Positions 17,347 through 26,532 are shown, counted from the first letter of the stretch. The stretch: 64,000 bases of DNA from JANOYY01 sp031418035 (GCA_031418035.1 JANOWU010000051.1:21508-85507); one strand, 5' to 3'. Numbers and translations: made by a program. Notes: a model not told the origin generated them from the sequence alone.

Positions 17347-17507
17347 GAACCTATTTTCAGATCGAGGTGTGACTGAACGATGCTGAGCGAATTCGGAGTT
17401 TGGGGTCATCGTGTGGGCAACGCGTGAGGTCTAGGTCGATCTCACTAGGTACGGCGAACCTCGGTGATCCTTGAGACCCATGCTCCCGCTCGTGGCATTG
17501 TTGGGAA

Positions 17508-18254
17508 ATGGAACTCACCCGCTACATCGACAGTCTCGAACAGGATCTGAATCGAATTCGGTCGATTCACCATGACCTTTCACCAACGGTGCCCTCGTGT
17601 CCCGGATGGGATATCGGCCGTCTCATAGGTCACCTCGGGCGAGTCCATCGCATGGCCCTCGCCGTGCTGACCACCGGCGCAATGCAGCCTGCTGCGCCCG
17701 ATCAACTCGAGTCGCCACCGAGTGATCCCAGTGATCTGCGCGCATACTTCGACACGAGCGCGGAATCGATCGTGAAAACCTTACGTGAAATCGATCCGGA
17801 GTCGCCCTGTTGGACGTTCCTCGGTGGACCCAATCAGGCATCGTTCTGGTTTCGACGCTCGGCACATGAACACTCGGTGCATCGAGTCGACGCCGAAATG
17901 GCGATCGGAGACGTGCATCCCATCCCTGCCGACATCGCCGTCGACGGCATCAGTGAGTACTTCGTGATTCAGAACGTGCGGGCGCTTCCCAACAAACCGG
18001 ACTTCGTGCTCCCGGGGTCACTCCATCTGCACGCCACCGACGAGGGAGTACACGGCGAATGGATGATCAATCACGCCGATGGCCGCCTCGTTGTCACCGA
18101 GGAGCACGGAAAGGGCGACGCGGCGATACGCGGAACGGCCTCGGACCTACTCCTCGGACTGTGGCGACGCGTTGATATGCGCGCCGGTCAACAGTTCGAA
18201 CGGTTCGGTTCAGAGGCAGTCATCAACGCCATCACATCGCTCGGCGGAACGTGA
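17508..18254 (+). CDS. Maleylpyruvate isomerase family, mycothiol-dependent (TIGR03083-like)
   Basis: The 248-residue DinB-like four-helix protein matches the actinobacterial TIGR03083 type: VPSCPGWDIGRLIGHLGRVH at 28-47 with metal-ligand candidate His42, and the second ligand segment RRSAHEHSVHRVDAE at 117-131. A C-terminal SCP2/MDMPI-like beta domain follows (LVVTEEHGKGDAAIRGTASD). Characterised relatives use mycothiol as cofactor; most family members have unknown substrates. The gene is alone on the plus strand, convergent with the glycolate oxidase operon, six bases from its end. Confidence 0.85.
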   Translation: MELTRYIDSLEQDLNRIRSIHHDLSPTVPSCPGWDIGRLIGHLGRVHRMALAVLTTGAMQPAAPDQLESPPSDPSDLRAYFDTSAESIVKTLREIDPESPCWTFLGGPNQASFWFRRSAHEHSVHRVDAEMAIGDVHPIPADIAVDGISEYFVIQNVRALPNKPDFVLPGSLHLHATDEGVHGEWMINHADGRLVVTEEHGKGDAAIRGTASDLLLGLWRRVDMRAGQQFERFGSEAVINAITSLGGT

Positions 18255-18260
18255 TCAGAC

Positions 18261-18479
18261 CTACGAGTCGTCCCCGCTGTCAACCCCATCAAGCAACGAG
18301 ATGGCTTTCTCCACGGAGCGTCGAGCGCGCGTAAGGCGCTTCTCGACCTTCCGCAGTTCCGCCTGGTCCTCCTCGGAATCGGCGCGCATCGCGTTTCTCA
18401 AGGTGGCTATCGCCTCGTCTGCGATTCGCTCTGCGACAGACCGGAGGTCGGCGGCGATCTGGGTGGATTCACTGGACAT
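18261..18479 (-). CDS. Small helical protein coupled to glcF
   Basis: A 72-residue, highly charged, cysteine-free protein predicted to be almost wholly helical, with heptad-like spacing from about 8 to 62 (IAADLRSVAERIADEAI and ELRKVEKRLTRARRSVEKAI). The start at 18479 overlaps the end of the Fe-S subunit gene by 11 bases, and the gene ends the glcD-glcE-glcF unit, so it is expected to be co-expressed. I do not recognise a family. A structural or regulatory role with the glycolate oxidase complex is possible but unproven. Confidence 0.6.
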   Translation of the reverse strand: MSSESTQIAADLRSVAERIADEAIATLRNAMRADSEEDQAELRKVEKRLTRARRSVEKAISLLDGVDSGDDS

Positions 18480-19731
18480 GCGTTGACCCCTCGATAGCCT
18501 CAAGAACGATCTTCATCGGATGGACAAAACGAAGTTGCGGCTGTCCGTCAACTCGAGGTGCGTTCGTGAGCCACATCGAACACCCCGGATTGGCGCTGGC
18601 GATAGTAACTGCGCCGGTCGATCGCACGGCCGCAACCTTCTGTGTACGTATCGATTCGGCCAGCTCGGGTTGCAGCAGGGAATAGCTGCCACCCGCCCCG
18701 CAGCAACGGCCGTCATCGGCAATCTCTCGAACGTCGACAAAGCGTTCCAACACCCTCCTCGTCGCAAGGTGAGCCTTTTGGACGTGACGAAGGTGGCAGG
18801 GGTCCTGCACCGCAACGACGCGACGATCGCCCGCCACCATCGTCGGCAGCGCGTCGATGCGTTGCGCCACCCACTCCTGTGAATCGAAGACCCGTTCGGA
18901 AAACTTCCGAGCCTCGTCCGTACCGAGCAAGTGGCCGTAATCCTTGAGGGCCGCACCGCACCCGGCCGAATTCACCACGATCGGTGCATCCCCGGGCATA
19001 GAGGCCATCACCTTCGCCGCAAGTCGAACCCCGTCGGCCTTTTGCCCGACATGGAGATGGAGCGCGCCACAACAGTCACCTCCGCGCAGGGGAACGGCGA
19101 CACGTTTTGCTCCCGCAAGCTCGAGGACGCGCTTGGTGGCCACGTGGACATCGCGCTGCCACACATCCATAACGCAGCCCGTAAAGAGCCACACATCGGG
19201 AGTATCCGTCGACGTGGTCGAGATCGGTGTGTTTCGCGTCGGGATTCGTTCGGGAAGCCCACCTCGTCGCCGCAGGCGATCCGGGATGAGCCCAAAGCGT
19301 TGTGCTCGGCCGAGCATCGAGGACCCAAAGGCCAACAATCGGTGATGTTCGAGCACCTTGAGCCCGATCCTCACGAACAGCAGCACCTTTATGAGCCCCT
19401 TGTCCGCCAAGGTCACTCGGGTCTGCTCCATGAGTGCGCCGAACTGAACACCGGAGGGACACGCCGTCTCGCATCCACGACACATCACGCAGCGTTCCAT
19501 GAAGGTGACGAAGTCTTCGTCGATCGTCAACTCGCCTGACTCGACCGCTCGCATCATGGTGATACGACCACGCGGCGACGCCGACTCCTCCTCCGTGGAA
19601 CGATACGTAGGACAGTGGGGCAGGCACAGCCCACATGACACGCATGCGTTCAGCAAGTCTGGGTCGAGACCCAAAACGCCAGCAACGGTCTTCGATGACG
19701 GCCCAGTGTGGGATTGATCGAGGCTCACCAC
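18469..19731 (-). CDS. glcF: Glycolate oxidase iron-sulfur subunit (GlcF-like)
   Basis: Electron-transfer subunit of glycolate oxidase/dehydrogenase. The 420-residue protein has two 4Fe-4S motifs, Cys30/33/36/40 (CVSCGLCLPHCP) and Cys81/84/87/91 (CVMCRGCETACP), and two C-terminal CCG domains (GGDCCGALH with GCVMD, and GRCCGAGGSYS with DPCH). It overlaps glcE upstream by seven bases and the small helical gene downstream by 11. Lactate-utilisation proteins share this architecture, but the glcD and glcE neighbours favour glycolate or another short 2-hydroxy acid. Confidence 0.9.
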   Translation of the reverse strand: MVSLDQSHTGPSSKTVAGVLGLDPDLLNACVSCGLCLPHCPTYRSTEEESASPRGRITMMRAVESGELTIDEDFVTFMERCVMCRGCETACPSGVQFGALMEQTRVTLADKGLIKVLLFVRIGLKVLEHHRLLAFGSSMLGRAQRFGLIPDRLRRRGGLPERIPTRNTPISTTSTDTPDVWLFTGCVMDVWQRDVHVATKRVLELAGAKRVAVPLRGGDCCGALHLHVGQKADGVRLAAKVMASMPGDAPIVVNSAGCGAALKDYGHLLGTDEARKFSERVFDSQEWVAQRIDALPTMVAGDRRVVAVQDPCHLRHVQKAHLATRRVLERFVDVREIADDGRCCGAGGSYSLLQPELAESIRTQKVAAVRSTGAVTIASANPGCSMWLTNAPRVDGQPQLRFVHPMKIVLEAIEGSTHVQ

Positions 19732-20681
19732 GGGAGAACTCCTGGGTTACAACGCCCATCGGGGTCGAAGACGTCTTTGACTTTTCGATTCATTTCGATG
19801 ACCTCGGGGGCGAGCACGTGGTGGGCGACATATCCGTGGACGGTTCCGGTACCGAGTTCGGCCATCCAGCCAGTCTCGCCGCTGGCTGGCAGGGAACGAA
19901 TCGTTGCGGGCTCGACCGAGCCTCGTCCTTGAGGCAACGCGGGCGCTGCGCATTCCTCCCACCCCGAACCGGGCAAGGCAGCGACCTCGACGGTGACCTC
20001 CGCCGACGTCCCCTCGATCTGCACCCAGGTCTGTCGACCGTCCCACAGAATCGTCGATGGTCGAAACAGCGTTCGGCGTACGGCCCACGGATCCACCTCA
20101 GCAGTCAGCCACCGACGCTCCTCGGGTGCCGGCTGACAACGAAGGACAACCTCGCCGATCATCGCCAACGTGCCCAGCGACCCCACCAACATGCGACACA
20201 CATCGAACCCCGAAACGTTTTTCACCACCGGCGCGCCGGCGCGCCGCAAGAGGCCATCGGCCGACACGTACTGCGCCTCCAACAGAAGGTCACGAATGTG
20301 GCCGTGGCGCAAACGGCGAACTCCGGAATGGCCGACGCTGAGCACCCCACCGACGGTAGCTCGATCGGGATCCGCCGGATCGAGCGGACACTGCAATCCG
20401 TGCTCGGCCAACGCAACATCAAGGGCGGCGACCGGCGTGCCCGCTCCACACCTTACGATCAGCTCCGATGCCTGAACCTCCACGACACCATCGGGGGCAT
20501 CGATATCGCGCACCGACTCACTCGGTTGCGTCGACGTTGCCGGGCGGCGTCCGATGTTCCACTGGGTGCGCCCGCCGACGACGCGCACGGGACCCGTCGT
20601 GCCAACCTCGTCGACGAACCTACGCAAACGCGGGGAGGCCTCGGGACGCGTGTAGGGCGTGGACGCGCGGACACTGACCAT
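19725..20681 (-). CDS. glcE: Glycolate oxidase FAD-binding subunit (GlcE-like)
   Basis: The 318-residue FAD-linked PCMH protein is the second flavin subunit of the complex. It has VRVVGGRTQWNIG (FAD pyrophosphate loop) near residues 31-43, LPLDPADPDRATVGG-like segment CPLDPADPDRATVGGVLS near 97-114 and VVKNVSGFDVCRMLVGSLG around 150-168, a hallmark of GlcE. The start at 20681 (MVSVRAS) overlaps the glcD TGA by one base; an ATG nine bases upstream is also possible. GlcE binds with GlcD and GlcF at the membrane. Confidence 0.9.
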   Translation of the reverse strand: MVSVRASTPYTRPEASPRLRRFVDEVGTTGPVRVVGGRTQWNIGRRPATSTQPSESVRDIDAPDGVVEVQASELIVRCGAGTPVAALDVALAEHGLQCPLDPADPDRATVGGVLSVGHSGVRRLRHGHIRDLLLEAQYVSADGLLRRAGAPVVKNVSGFDVCRMLVGSLGTLAMIGEVVLRCQPAPEERRWLTAEVDPWAVRRTLFRPSTILWDGRQTWVQIEGTSAEVTVEVAALPGSGWEECAAPALPQGRGSVEPATIRSLPASGETGWMAELGTGTVHGYVAHHVLAPEVIEMNRKVKDVFDPDGRCNPGVLPW

Positions 20682-22129
20682 CAGATCCATGCTCCTTCGG
20701 GTACCCGACGAAGCTCACCGCACGTTGCGCTCGACGGGAGCACCTTCAGGGGATTGAAGCGGTTCTCTGGATCGAACATCGAACGTATGCGCGCTTGATG
20801 GTTCATCTCGGCGTCGTTGAACACGAGCGGAAGATAGTCCTTCTTCTCGAGACCGATGCCGTGTTCCCCGCTCAGCATCCCGCCGGCGTTGATGCACAGT
20901 TCGACGATCTCGCGGCCGGCCTCGTGGACCCGATCCATGATGCCCGGCTCGCGGCCGTCGAAAACGAGAAGCGGATGGAGGTTGCCGTCACCGGCATGAA
21001 AGACGTTGAGCACGATGAGCTCATGACGATCGGCGATCTCAACAACGCCCTCCATCACCTCGGTCAGCTTCGTACGCGGAACCACGGCGTCGTGCAGGTA
21101 GTAGTCCGGCTTGATGTTTGCGATCGCACCGAACGCGGACTTTCGTGCCTTCCAGAGAAGGGCCCGCTCTTCGACGGTCGACGCAACGCGAACGGTCCGT
21201 GCCCCACTTTCCAGACATCGACGTCGGACCTCGGCGACAGTGGGTTCAATCCCCTCGGGCACGCCTTCGATCTCGATGAGCAGAACCGCACCGGCGTCGA
21301 GCGGCAAGCCTGCCTTCGCCCAGTTCTCGACCGCCCGAATGCAGTTCGCGTCCATCATTTCCAGTGCTGCGGGGAGACTGCCGCTCGCGATGACCGACGA
21401 CACGGCGTCACTCGCTTCACGGATCGTGCCAAAGTCCGCGAGCATCGTACGAATGGCCGGAGGATTCGGCATCAACCGTACACATACCTTTGTGACAATG
21501 CCCATCGTTCCCTCGCTGCCAACCATCAGCCCGCGTAGGTCGTATCCCGAAACGTCACCGACGGTTCCACCGAGCACGACGAGTTCGCCGGAAGGCATGA
21601 CCACCTCTAGAGCGTAGATATGCGCGCTTGTTACTCCATGAGCAAGGCAGTGTGGTCCACCGGCGTTCGTGCCGACGTTGCCTCCGATGGAGCACGTTTG
21701 TTGGCTCGACGGGTCGGGGGCGTAATGCAGTCCGTGCTGCGCAACAGCCTTCGAGAGATCGAGGTTCAATACGCCAGGCTCGACCCACGCAAGACGCTCT
21801 TCGACATCGACCGACAAGACCCGGTTCATCTTGCTCGTGACAATCACGACCGGGTCGTTCAGCGGCACCGCTCCCCCGGCCAAACCGGTCCCTGAGCCGC
21901 GCGGCGTGACCGCTCGGTCGTGGGCGATGGCCGCACGCACGCACGCCTGCACTTGGGCCGACGTCTCGGGCAACACGATGACCCCGGGCGCGGCTGGATC
22001 GATCGCGGAGGCGTCCTTCGCATAGAGCGCCTTCTCGAAGGGTTTCGACAGGACCCGCTTCGCACCGACAATGGCCGCAAGTTCTGCCACGAGTTGCGCA
22101 GTCGACGACGATACGGGTGCAGGCACCAC
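20681..22129 (-). CDS. glcD: Glycolate oxidase subunit GlcD (FAD-linked)
   Basis: Catalytic flavoprotein that oxidises glycolate to glyoxylate. The 482-residue VAO-type protein has the FAD loop RGSGTGLAGGAVP at 77-89, QQTCSIGGNVGTNAGGPH near 143-160 and the C-terminal HAGDGNLHP and LSGEHGIGLEK motifs. It heads the overlapping glcD-glcE-glcF unit. D-lactate dehydrogenase of the same family is the main alternative. Oxidation of glycolate would feed glyoxylate toward glycine, which is of interest because gcvT of the glycine cleavage system lies about 8 kb away. Confidence 0.92.
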   Translation of the reverse strand: MVPAPVSSSTAQLVAELAAIVGAKRVLSKPFEKALYAKDASAIDPAAPGVIVLPETSAQVQACVRAAIAHDRAVTPRGSGTGLAGGAVPLNDPVVIVTSKMNRVLSVDVEERLAWVEPGVLNLDLSKAVAQHGLHYAPDPSSQQTCSIGGNVGTNAGGPHCLAHGVTSAHIYALEVVMPSGELVVLGGTVGDVSGYDLRGLMVGSEGTMGIVTKVCVRLMPNPPAIRTMLADFGTIREASDAVSSVIASGSLPAALEMMDANCIRAVENWAKAGLPLDAGAVLLIEIEGVPEGIEPTVAEVRRRCLESGARTVRVASTVEERALLWKARKSAFGAIANIKPDYYLHDAVVPRTKLTEVMEGVVEIADRHELIVLNVFHAGDGNLHPLLVFDGREPGIMDRVHEAGREIVELCINAGGMLSGEHGIGLEKKDYLPLVFNDAEMNHQARIRSMFDPENRFNPLKVLPSSATCGELRRVPEGAWI

Positions 22130-22164
22130 TCCAAGCTACCCGGACTCGGCGAACCCGTTGATGG

Positions 22165-23703
22165 TTAGGCGACCGAAACGGGCACCACGGCCGTCACGGG
22201 AACCGTCGTCGAAGTGGCCGGTGGAGGCGGAGCCACCGGGACCACGCTCACGGTCGGAGGCTGGGTCGCCACGACGATCGGCGGTTGCACCGTAGGAACG
22301 TATGGCGGTGGTTCCACAGGTATAAATCGAGGATCGGTGATGCCCTCGCGAAACTGCTTACGCAATCCCCACGAATAACTCCACCACGCCCGGGGCCAAA
22401 CGACCCAGTCGTAGAAGCTGATTCCTACGACGTTGAGCTCTCGTGCCGCCTGCTGAAACCCGCTCAGATCGTTCAGGATCTTGACCCTGTCGCCTACACC
22501 GCCGGTCACATGGATAGGAACGTCATCTCGTCCCAAATTGGCCCGAAGACGTTTCACGTTCTCGGTCACATAGCGATAGCCGTCACGCCACCCCGAGTCG
22601 GCCGTGCGGTTCGTCCAATAGGTTTGTATCGTCCACAGGTCGTAGTACGGCGCAAGGTCTTTGTAAGGGAACGGACCCCGCCAGAACGTATTGATGGTCT
22701 TGGGTGGTGCCCCGTTGGGCTGCGTCCAGAGATTCGCGACACCATCGACCGATGTCGGTTCGACGACGTTGATCGTGACAAACCGACCCGGAAGAAGTTG
22801 TCGCAGTCCAGCGCTGTAGACGATATGACGCCGGTTTCGCTCGTTGATCTCGGGAACGGTGGTGTAGTTCTCGACGTCGATCGCGATGCCGTCGACCTCG
22901 AGGTTTGCGATGGCAACCGTCTTGCGCAGATCGGTGTTCACGTCTTGCACAGCCGGGACGTACCATACGACCACATACATTCCGAGTTCGTGAGCTCGGT
23001 TGATCATCGGGATCAGCTTCTCCGGTTCCAGCACATCTACCTGCCCGGCCCAGTGCGCCGCTTGGATGTAGACGGTCTCGACCCCGGCGGCGGCCATCTG
23101 GTCCATGGTCGCCCACGTCACCGGCGGTGTCGCCTTGCCCGACCACTGTGTGGTCCAGTCAAAACGATCAACCCAGGCCCCGAGCCCTTTGTACGGATCG
23201 ATGCTGGCAGCGGTCGCGCGAATGGGCGGGTTGGCCGCCGCAGGGAACGGTGCCGGAGGAAGTGTTGTGGTCGTCGTCGCCGCAGCCTTGGTCGTGGGCT
23301 TGGCCGGCGTCGTTGCCGCCCCGGGCAGGGCGGTGGAGACTGGCACCGTCGATGCCACGACAATATCTCCGCCCGCAGTCTCAACAGGAAGCACGCTCGC
23401 AGTAGGGGCTACCACAGTCGTCGGCGACGCCGACGTGGTCGCAGGGAGCGTCGCCGGTACCGTCGTGGCCGGTTTCGACGCCGCCTTTGTCGTCTTCACG
23501 ACCACAGGAATTCGCCGAGTTTTCCTAGTCGTCTTTTTCGCACTTCTTTTCGTGGTTTTCGTTGCCGCTGGCTTCGGTGACGCTGCCGCCGCCTGGGTCC
23601 GAAACTTGGGCAAACGGTGCGCATCGGCCGTGGAGCCCGGAACGGCCAGGGCTCCAACGGCCAAGGCCAGCGCACCGAAGAGGGGGAAGACTCTTCGATT
23701 CAT
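22165..23703 (-). CDS. Secreted glycoside-hydrolase-like TIM-barrel protein
   Basis: The 512-residue protein begins with a Sec signal peptide (1-28, ending near STADA). A long linker of basic (about 44-80) and Ala/Thr/Val/Pro-rich sequence (80-160) precedes a catalytic-like domain (about 170-440): GAWVDRFDW at 175-183, a WATMDQMAAAGVETVYIQ repeat unit, MYVVVWYVPAVQD, and IAIDVENYT at 273-281, whose acidic residues sit where barrel hydrolases hold theirs. It resembles putative glycoside hydrolases of the DUF4015 type. A Val/Pro/Thr tail ends the protein. The substrate is unknown; a cell-wall or capsule glycan is plausible. Confidence 0.75.
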   Translation of the reverse strand: MNRRVFPLFGALALAVGALAVPGSTADAHRLPKFRTQAAAASPKPAATKTTKRSAKKTTRKTRRIPVVVKTTKAASKPATTVPATLPATTSASPTTVVAPTASVLPVETAGGDIVVASTVPVSTALPGAATTPAKPTTKAAATTTTTLPPAPFPAAANPPIRATAASIDPYKGLGAWVDRFDWTTQWSGKATPPVTWATMDQMAAAGVETVYIQAAHWAGQVDVLEPEKLIPMINRAHELGMYVVVWYVPAVQDVNTDLRKTVAIANLEVDGIAIDVENYTTVPEINERNRRHIVYSAGLRQLLPGRFVTINVVEPTSVDGVANLWTQPNGAPPKTINTFWRGPFPYKDLAPYYDLWTIQTYWTNRTADSGWRDGYRYVTENVKRLRANLGRDDVPIHVTGGVGDRVKILNDLSGFQQAARELNVVGISFYDWVVWPRAWWSYSWGLRKQFREGITDPRFIPVEPPPYVPTVQPPIVVATQPPTVSVVPVAPPPPATSTTVPVTAVVPVSVA

Positions 23704-24037
23704 AGGTCCCAGGCTACGCCCTTGCCTCACGCACGCAGCCACGGACCTATGAGGATCCTGTAAACGATTCCCCACCCAGCGTAGCGATCATGTCGTCTGC
23801 GCGGTGAGAGGGTGTTGACCTCCGACCGACCCAAACCGGGTCCACGCGGGGGACCGAGTCGGCGAAAAAATCATTTGCCGCGTCAACCGCGTAGACCCCC
23901 CAGACCCAGGTGCCTTCAGCGAGTAAAGCCGATGCGACGCACAAGAGTTTGTTTGGCTGAAGGTACTGCGAAGACGAGGCCATGACCCCTGAGCGAAGCA
24001 GCGCTTCAAGCGGAGTCCGGGAACCTGTTCGCACCGG

Positions 24038-24072
24038 GTGACTGAGGCTCACTCACCGTGAGCCTCACTCAG
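24038..24072. repeat. Inverted repeat, 10-bp perfect core
   Basis: tgaggctcac (24043-24052) and gtgagcctca (24058-24067) pair perfectly around a 5-base loop; extension to 15 bp on each side gives 13 matches. No T-run follows on either strand, so an intrinsic terminator is not clear. The hairpin lies in the gene-poor stretch. Confidence 0.7.
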
Positions 24073-24362
24073 CCGGTGGAGAAGATCACACGATGGGGCA
24101 TAGTTGCGCCTGGCCGGCCCGAAACTGTCGTCAACGAGTTGTCCGATTCGGCTCTCACGCACGCCTCGCCCGCCGCAAATAGATTCAAAGTTCCACCCTC
24201 AAGCCGGGCCTAGGTCCAATTGGAGGTCGTCACCGGGCCCGAGACCTGGCTGACCCCGGCAACGCCCGTATCGCAGCGACGAGTCGACCGCACGGCCACG
24301 GCCAATGCACAGGAGATTGAATGCAATGAACGTTCCGTCGGCGGTCCGCGAACGATCGTTGA

Positions 24363-24578
24363 GGAGGTACCGGGCGCTGCGTCAAGATCTGGATCGTCGG
24401 ATCCGGCGATCCCATCAACGTCGACCCGTATCCATTCGGTCAGATCGTGAATCAGGCGGCATGGGACGCTCTGCCACCGGGTACGTACACGTTCGCCGCC
24501 ATCTGTGACAGTGCCACGTCATCCGGCGAGACGGCCACCGTCACGGTCGCAAGTAACTCCTCGGCCGCGAGTCGACCA
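24363..24578 (+). pseudogene. Possible 3' remnant of a secreted beta-domain protein
   Basis: After a stop at 24360 an open plus-strand frame reads about 70 protein-like residues, including CVKIWIVGSGDPINVDPYPF and LPPGTYTFAAICDSA, followed by ETATVTVASNSS, the kind of sequence that ends Ig-like secreted domains. No start codon or ribosome-binding site fits a full protein, and upstream frames are broken. This looks like a decayed or truncated gene end, but a chance frame cannot be excluded. Confidence 0.3.
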
Positions 24579-24589
24579 ACACAAACGCA

Positions 24590-24620
24590 AGAAGCGCGTG
24601 CCACGGGGGCACGCGCTTCT
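24590..24620 (-). terminator. Intrinsic terminator after typA
   Basis: A perfect 13-bp stem (agaagcgcgtgcc with its complement) and 5-base loop lie about 60 bases past the typA stop. Read on the minus strand it is followed by TTGCGTTTGTGTTGG, a moderately T-rich tail. Stem strength and position support termination of typA transcription. Confidence 0.7.
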
Positions 24621-24638
24621 GTTCGTTGCAGTGTTTGG

Positions 24639-24676
24639 TACGTGAACGTACGAAGTGCTACGTAAACGTACGAAAT
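24639..24676. repeat. Two 18-bp direct repeats downstream of typA
   Basis: Units at 24639-24656 and 24659-24676 share 16 of 18 bases and contain the core acgtacg. A related sequence with 13 of 18 matches lies at 24729-24746 inside the last codons of typA, suggesting local duplication of the gene end. Confidence 0.65.
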
Positions 24677-24678
24677 AC

Positions 24679-26532
24679 CTACTGCGGTCGCTTGGTGCGA
24701 CGTCGATCCTCTTCCTTCAACAGACGCTTACGTACACGTACGTTCTTCGGCGTGACCTCGACAAGTTCGTCGGCCTCGATGAACTCGATCGCTGCTTCGA
24801 GGGTCATTTCGCGCTTCGGCGGCAGCTTTACGGCATCGTCGTGGGAGTGCGTACGAATGTTGTTCTTCGCCTTTTCCTTCGTGACGTTGAGCAGCATCTC
24901 GTCGTTTCGAGCGTTCTCCCCAATCACCATGCCCTCGTAGACCTCTTCGGAAGGATCGATGAAGAACTGGCCACGTGACTGCAAACCATCAAGCGCGTAG
25001 CCCGTAGCAACACCGGCGCGGTCGCTGATCATCGCCCCACCGAGTCGCTTCGGCAGATCGCCGACCCACGGGACAAACCCGGCGTGACGCTGATGCATGA
25101 GGGCCGTGCCCCGCGTTTGGGTGAGGAGCTCGCCGCGCAAACCCAACAGGCCGCGAGACGGGCAGTCGAAGCGGAGAATGGTGCGGTTCGTGTCGCCGGG
25201 ACGCATATCGGTCATCGATCCCTTACGCGGCGCGACTGCCTGGGTGACGACACCCACGTATTCGTCGGGAACGTCGACGGTCAATTCCTCATACGGCTCA
25301 TGACGGTGACCATCAACCATTTTCGTGATGACCTCGGGCTGTGAAACTTGAAGTTCGTAACCCTCACGACGCATAGCTTCGATCAACACCGCAAGCTGAA
25401 GTTCGCCGCGTCCTGCGACCTCGATGATGTCGGGCGAGTCGGTGTCACGAAGACGAATCGAAACGTTGCCGAGGATCTCCTTTTCGAGACGCTCGCGAAG
25501 GTGGCGCGATGTGAGGTACTTGCCATCCTTGCCGGCAGTAGGTGCAGTGTTGACCCCAAAGGTCATCGCCAGAACAGGCTCGTCGACCAACAATCGCTCG
25601 AGCGCAACGGGGTTGATCGCATCGGCGATCGTGTCACCGATTTCGATCTCGGGGAAACCCGCAATCACGAACAGCTCGCCGGCCACCAACTCGTCGACAT
25701 CGACTCGCTTGAGGCCGTCGAAGTTCAGAAGCGTACCGAGCTTGCGCTTCAGGATCCCTCCGGGCACGCCGGCGGCCGGCTCAGCTCCCAGCAGTGCAAC
25801 GATCTCGTTCTTGCGCATCGTTCCCTGCTGGACACGGCCGACGGCCAAGCGACCCAGGTACTCCGAGGCGTCGAGGTTGTTCACGAGCGCCTGCAGCGGA
25901 GCCGCGTCGTCGCCCGACGGTGCGGGAATCGTCTTGACGATGGCCTCGAAGAGCGCAGTCAAGTCATCGCCTTCGCCGGGCATACCTATGCCACTGACCG
26001 ACTTGCCGTCACGGGCGATACACGACACGACCGGGAAATCGAGGTGGTCGAGATCGCCGTGGTCGCCGAGCAGGTCCATGAACAGATGCTCGATCTCAAC
26101 GAGGACCTCCTCAGGACGCGAATCGCTGCGGTCGACCTTGTTGATCACGACCACGACCGGTAGGCGCTTGGCGAGGGCCTTCGAGAGCACATAGCGCGTC
26201 TGGGGCAGCGGGCCTTCGGCCGCGTCGACCAACAGCAACACGCCGTCGACGATGTGGAGCCCGCGCTCGACCTCTCCGCCGAAGTCGGCGTGGCCGGGGG
26301 TGTCGACGATGTTGATCTTGTAGTGCTGCCAGCGAACCGACGCCTGTTTCGCAAAGATCGTGATGCCACGCTCGCGTTCTTGGTCGTTGGAGTCCATGAC
26401 GCGCTCTTGCTGCGTCTCACGGGTTCCGAAGACCCCGGCGAAACGGAGCATCGAGTCCACCAGCGTCGTCTTTCCATGATCGACGTGGGCCACAATGGCC
26501 AAGTTTCGGAGTTCGGGGGCAGATGACATCAC
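24679..26532 (-). CDS. typA: Translational GTPase TypA/BipA
   Basis: Ribosome-binding GTPase implicated in stress adaptation and 50S assembly. The 617-residue protein has G1 AHVDHGKTT (15-23), G3 DTPGHADFGGEVERGL, G4 NKVDRSDSR and the TypA-specific C-terminal domain with RGLLGLRGE and GTALMHQRHAGFVPW. Initiation may be at 26532 or three bases later (MMSS). It is terminated by the hairpin 60 bases downstream. A small cysteine-containing gene lies 75 bases upstream on the same strand and may share its promoter. Confidence 0.96.
   Translation of the reverse strand: MMSSAPELRNLAIVAHVDHGKTTLVDSMLRFAGVFGTRETQQERVMDSNDQERERGITIFAKQASVRWQHYKINIVDTPGHADFGGEVERGLHIVDGVLLLVDAAEGPLPQTRYVLSKALAKRLPVVVVINKVDRSDSRPEEVLVEIEHLFMDLLGDHGDLDHLDFPVVSCIARDGKSVSGIGMPGEGDDLTALFEAIVKTIPAPSGDDAAPLQALVNNLDASEYLGRLAVGRVQQGTMRKNEIVALLGAEPAAGVPGGILKRKLGTLLNFDGLKRVDVDELVAGELFVIAGFPEIEIGDTIADAINPVALERLLVDEPVLAMTFGVNTAPTAGKDGKYLTSRHLRERLEKEILGNVSIRLRDTDSPDIIEVAGRGELQLAVLIEAMRREGYELQVSQPEVITKMVDGHRHEPYEELTVDVPDEYVGVVTQAVAPRKGSMTDMRPGDTNRTILRFDCPSRGLLGLRGELLTQTRGTALMHQRHAGFVPWVGDLPKRLGGAMISDRAGVATGYALDGLQSRGQFFIDPSEEVYEGMVIGENARNDEMLLNVTKEKAKNNIRTHSHDDAVKLPPKREMTLEAAIEFIEADELVEVTPKNVRVRKRLLKEEDRRRTKRPQ

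Larger units (their letters stand above)
23704..24678. other. Roughly 1-kb region with no confident gene
   Basis: Between the secreted hydrolase-like gene and typA there is no frame with convincing family similarity. A 101-codon minus-strand frame (23747-24052) exists but has low third-position GC for this genome and no recognisable motif. The stretch holds a strong inverted repeat (24038-24072), a possible 3' remnant of a secreted-protein gene (24363-24578), the typA terminator (24590-24620) and two 18-bp direct repeats (24639-24676). Confidence 0.6.

Noticed and set aside
23747..24052. A 101-codon minus-strand open frame
   Set aside because: Third-position GC is low for this genome, no motif or ribosome-binding site was seen, and it lies in a repeat-containing gap. 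Kept only as part of the gap description.
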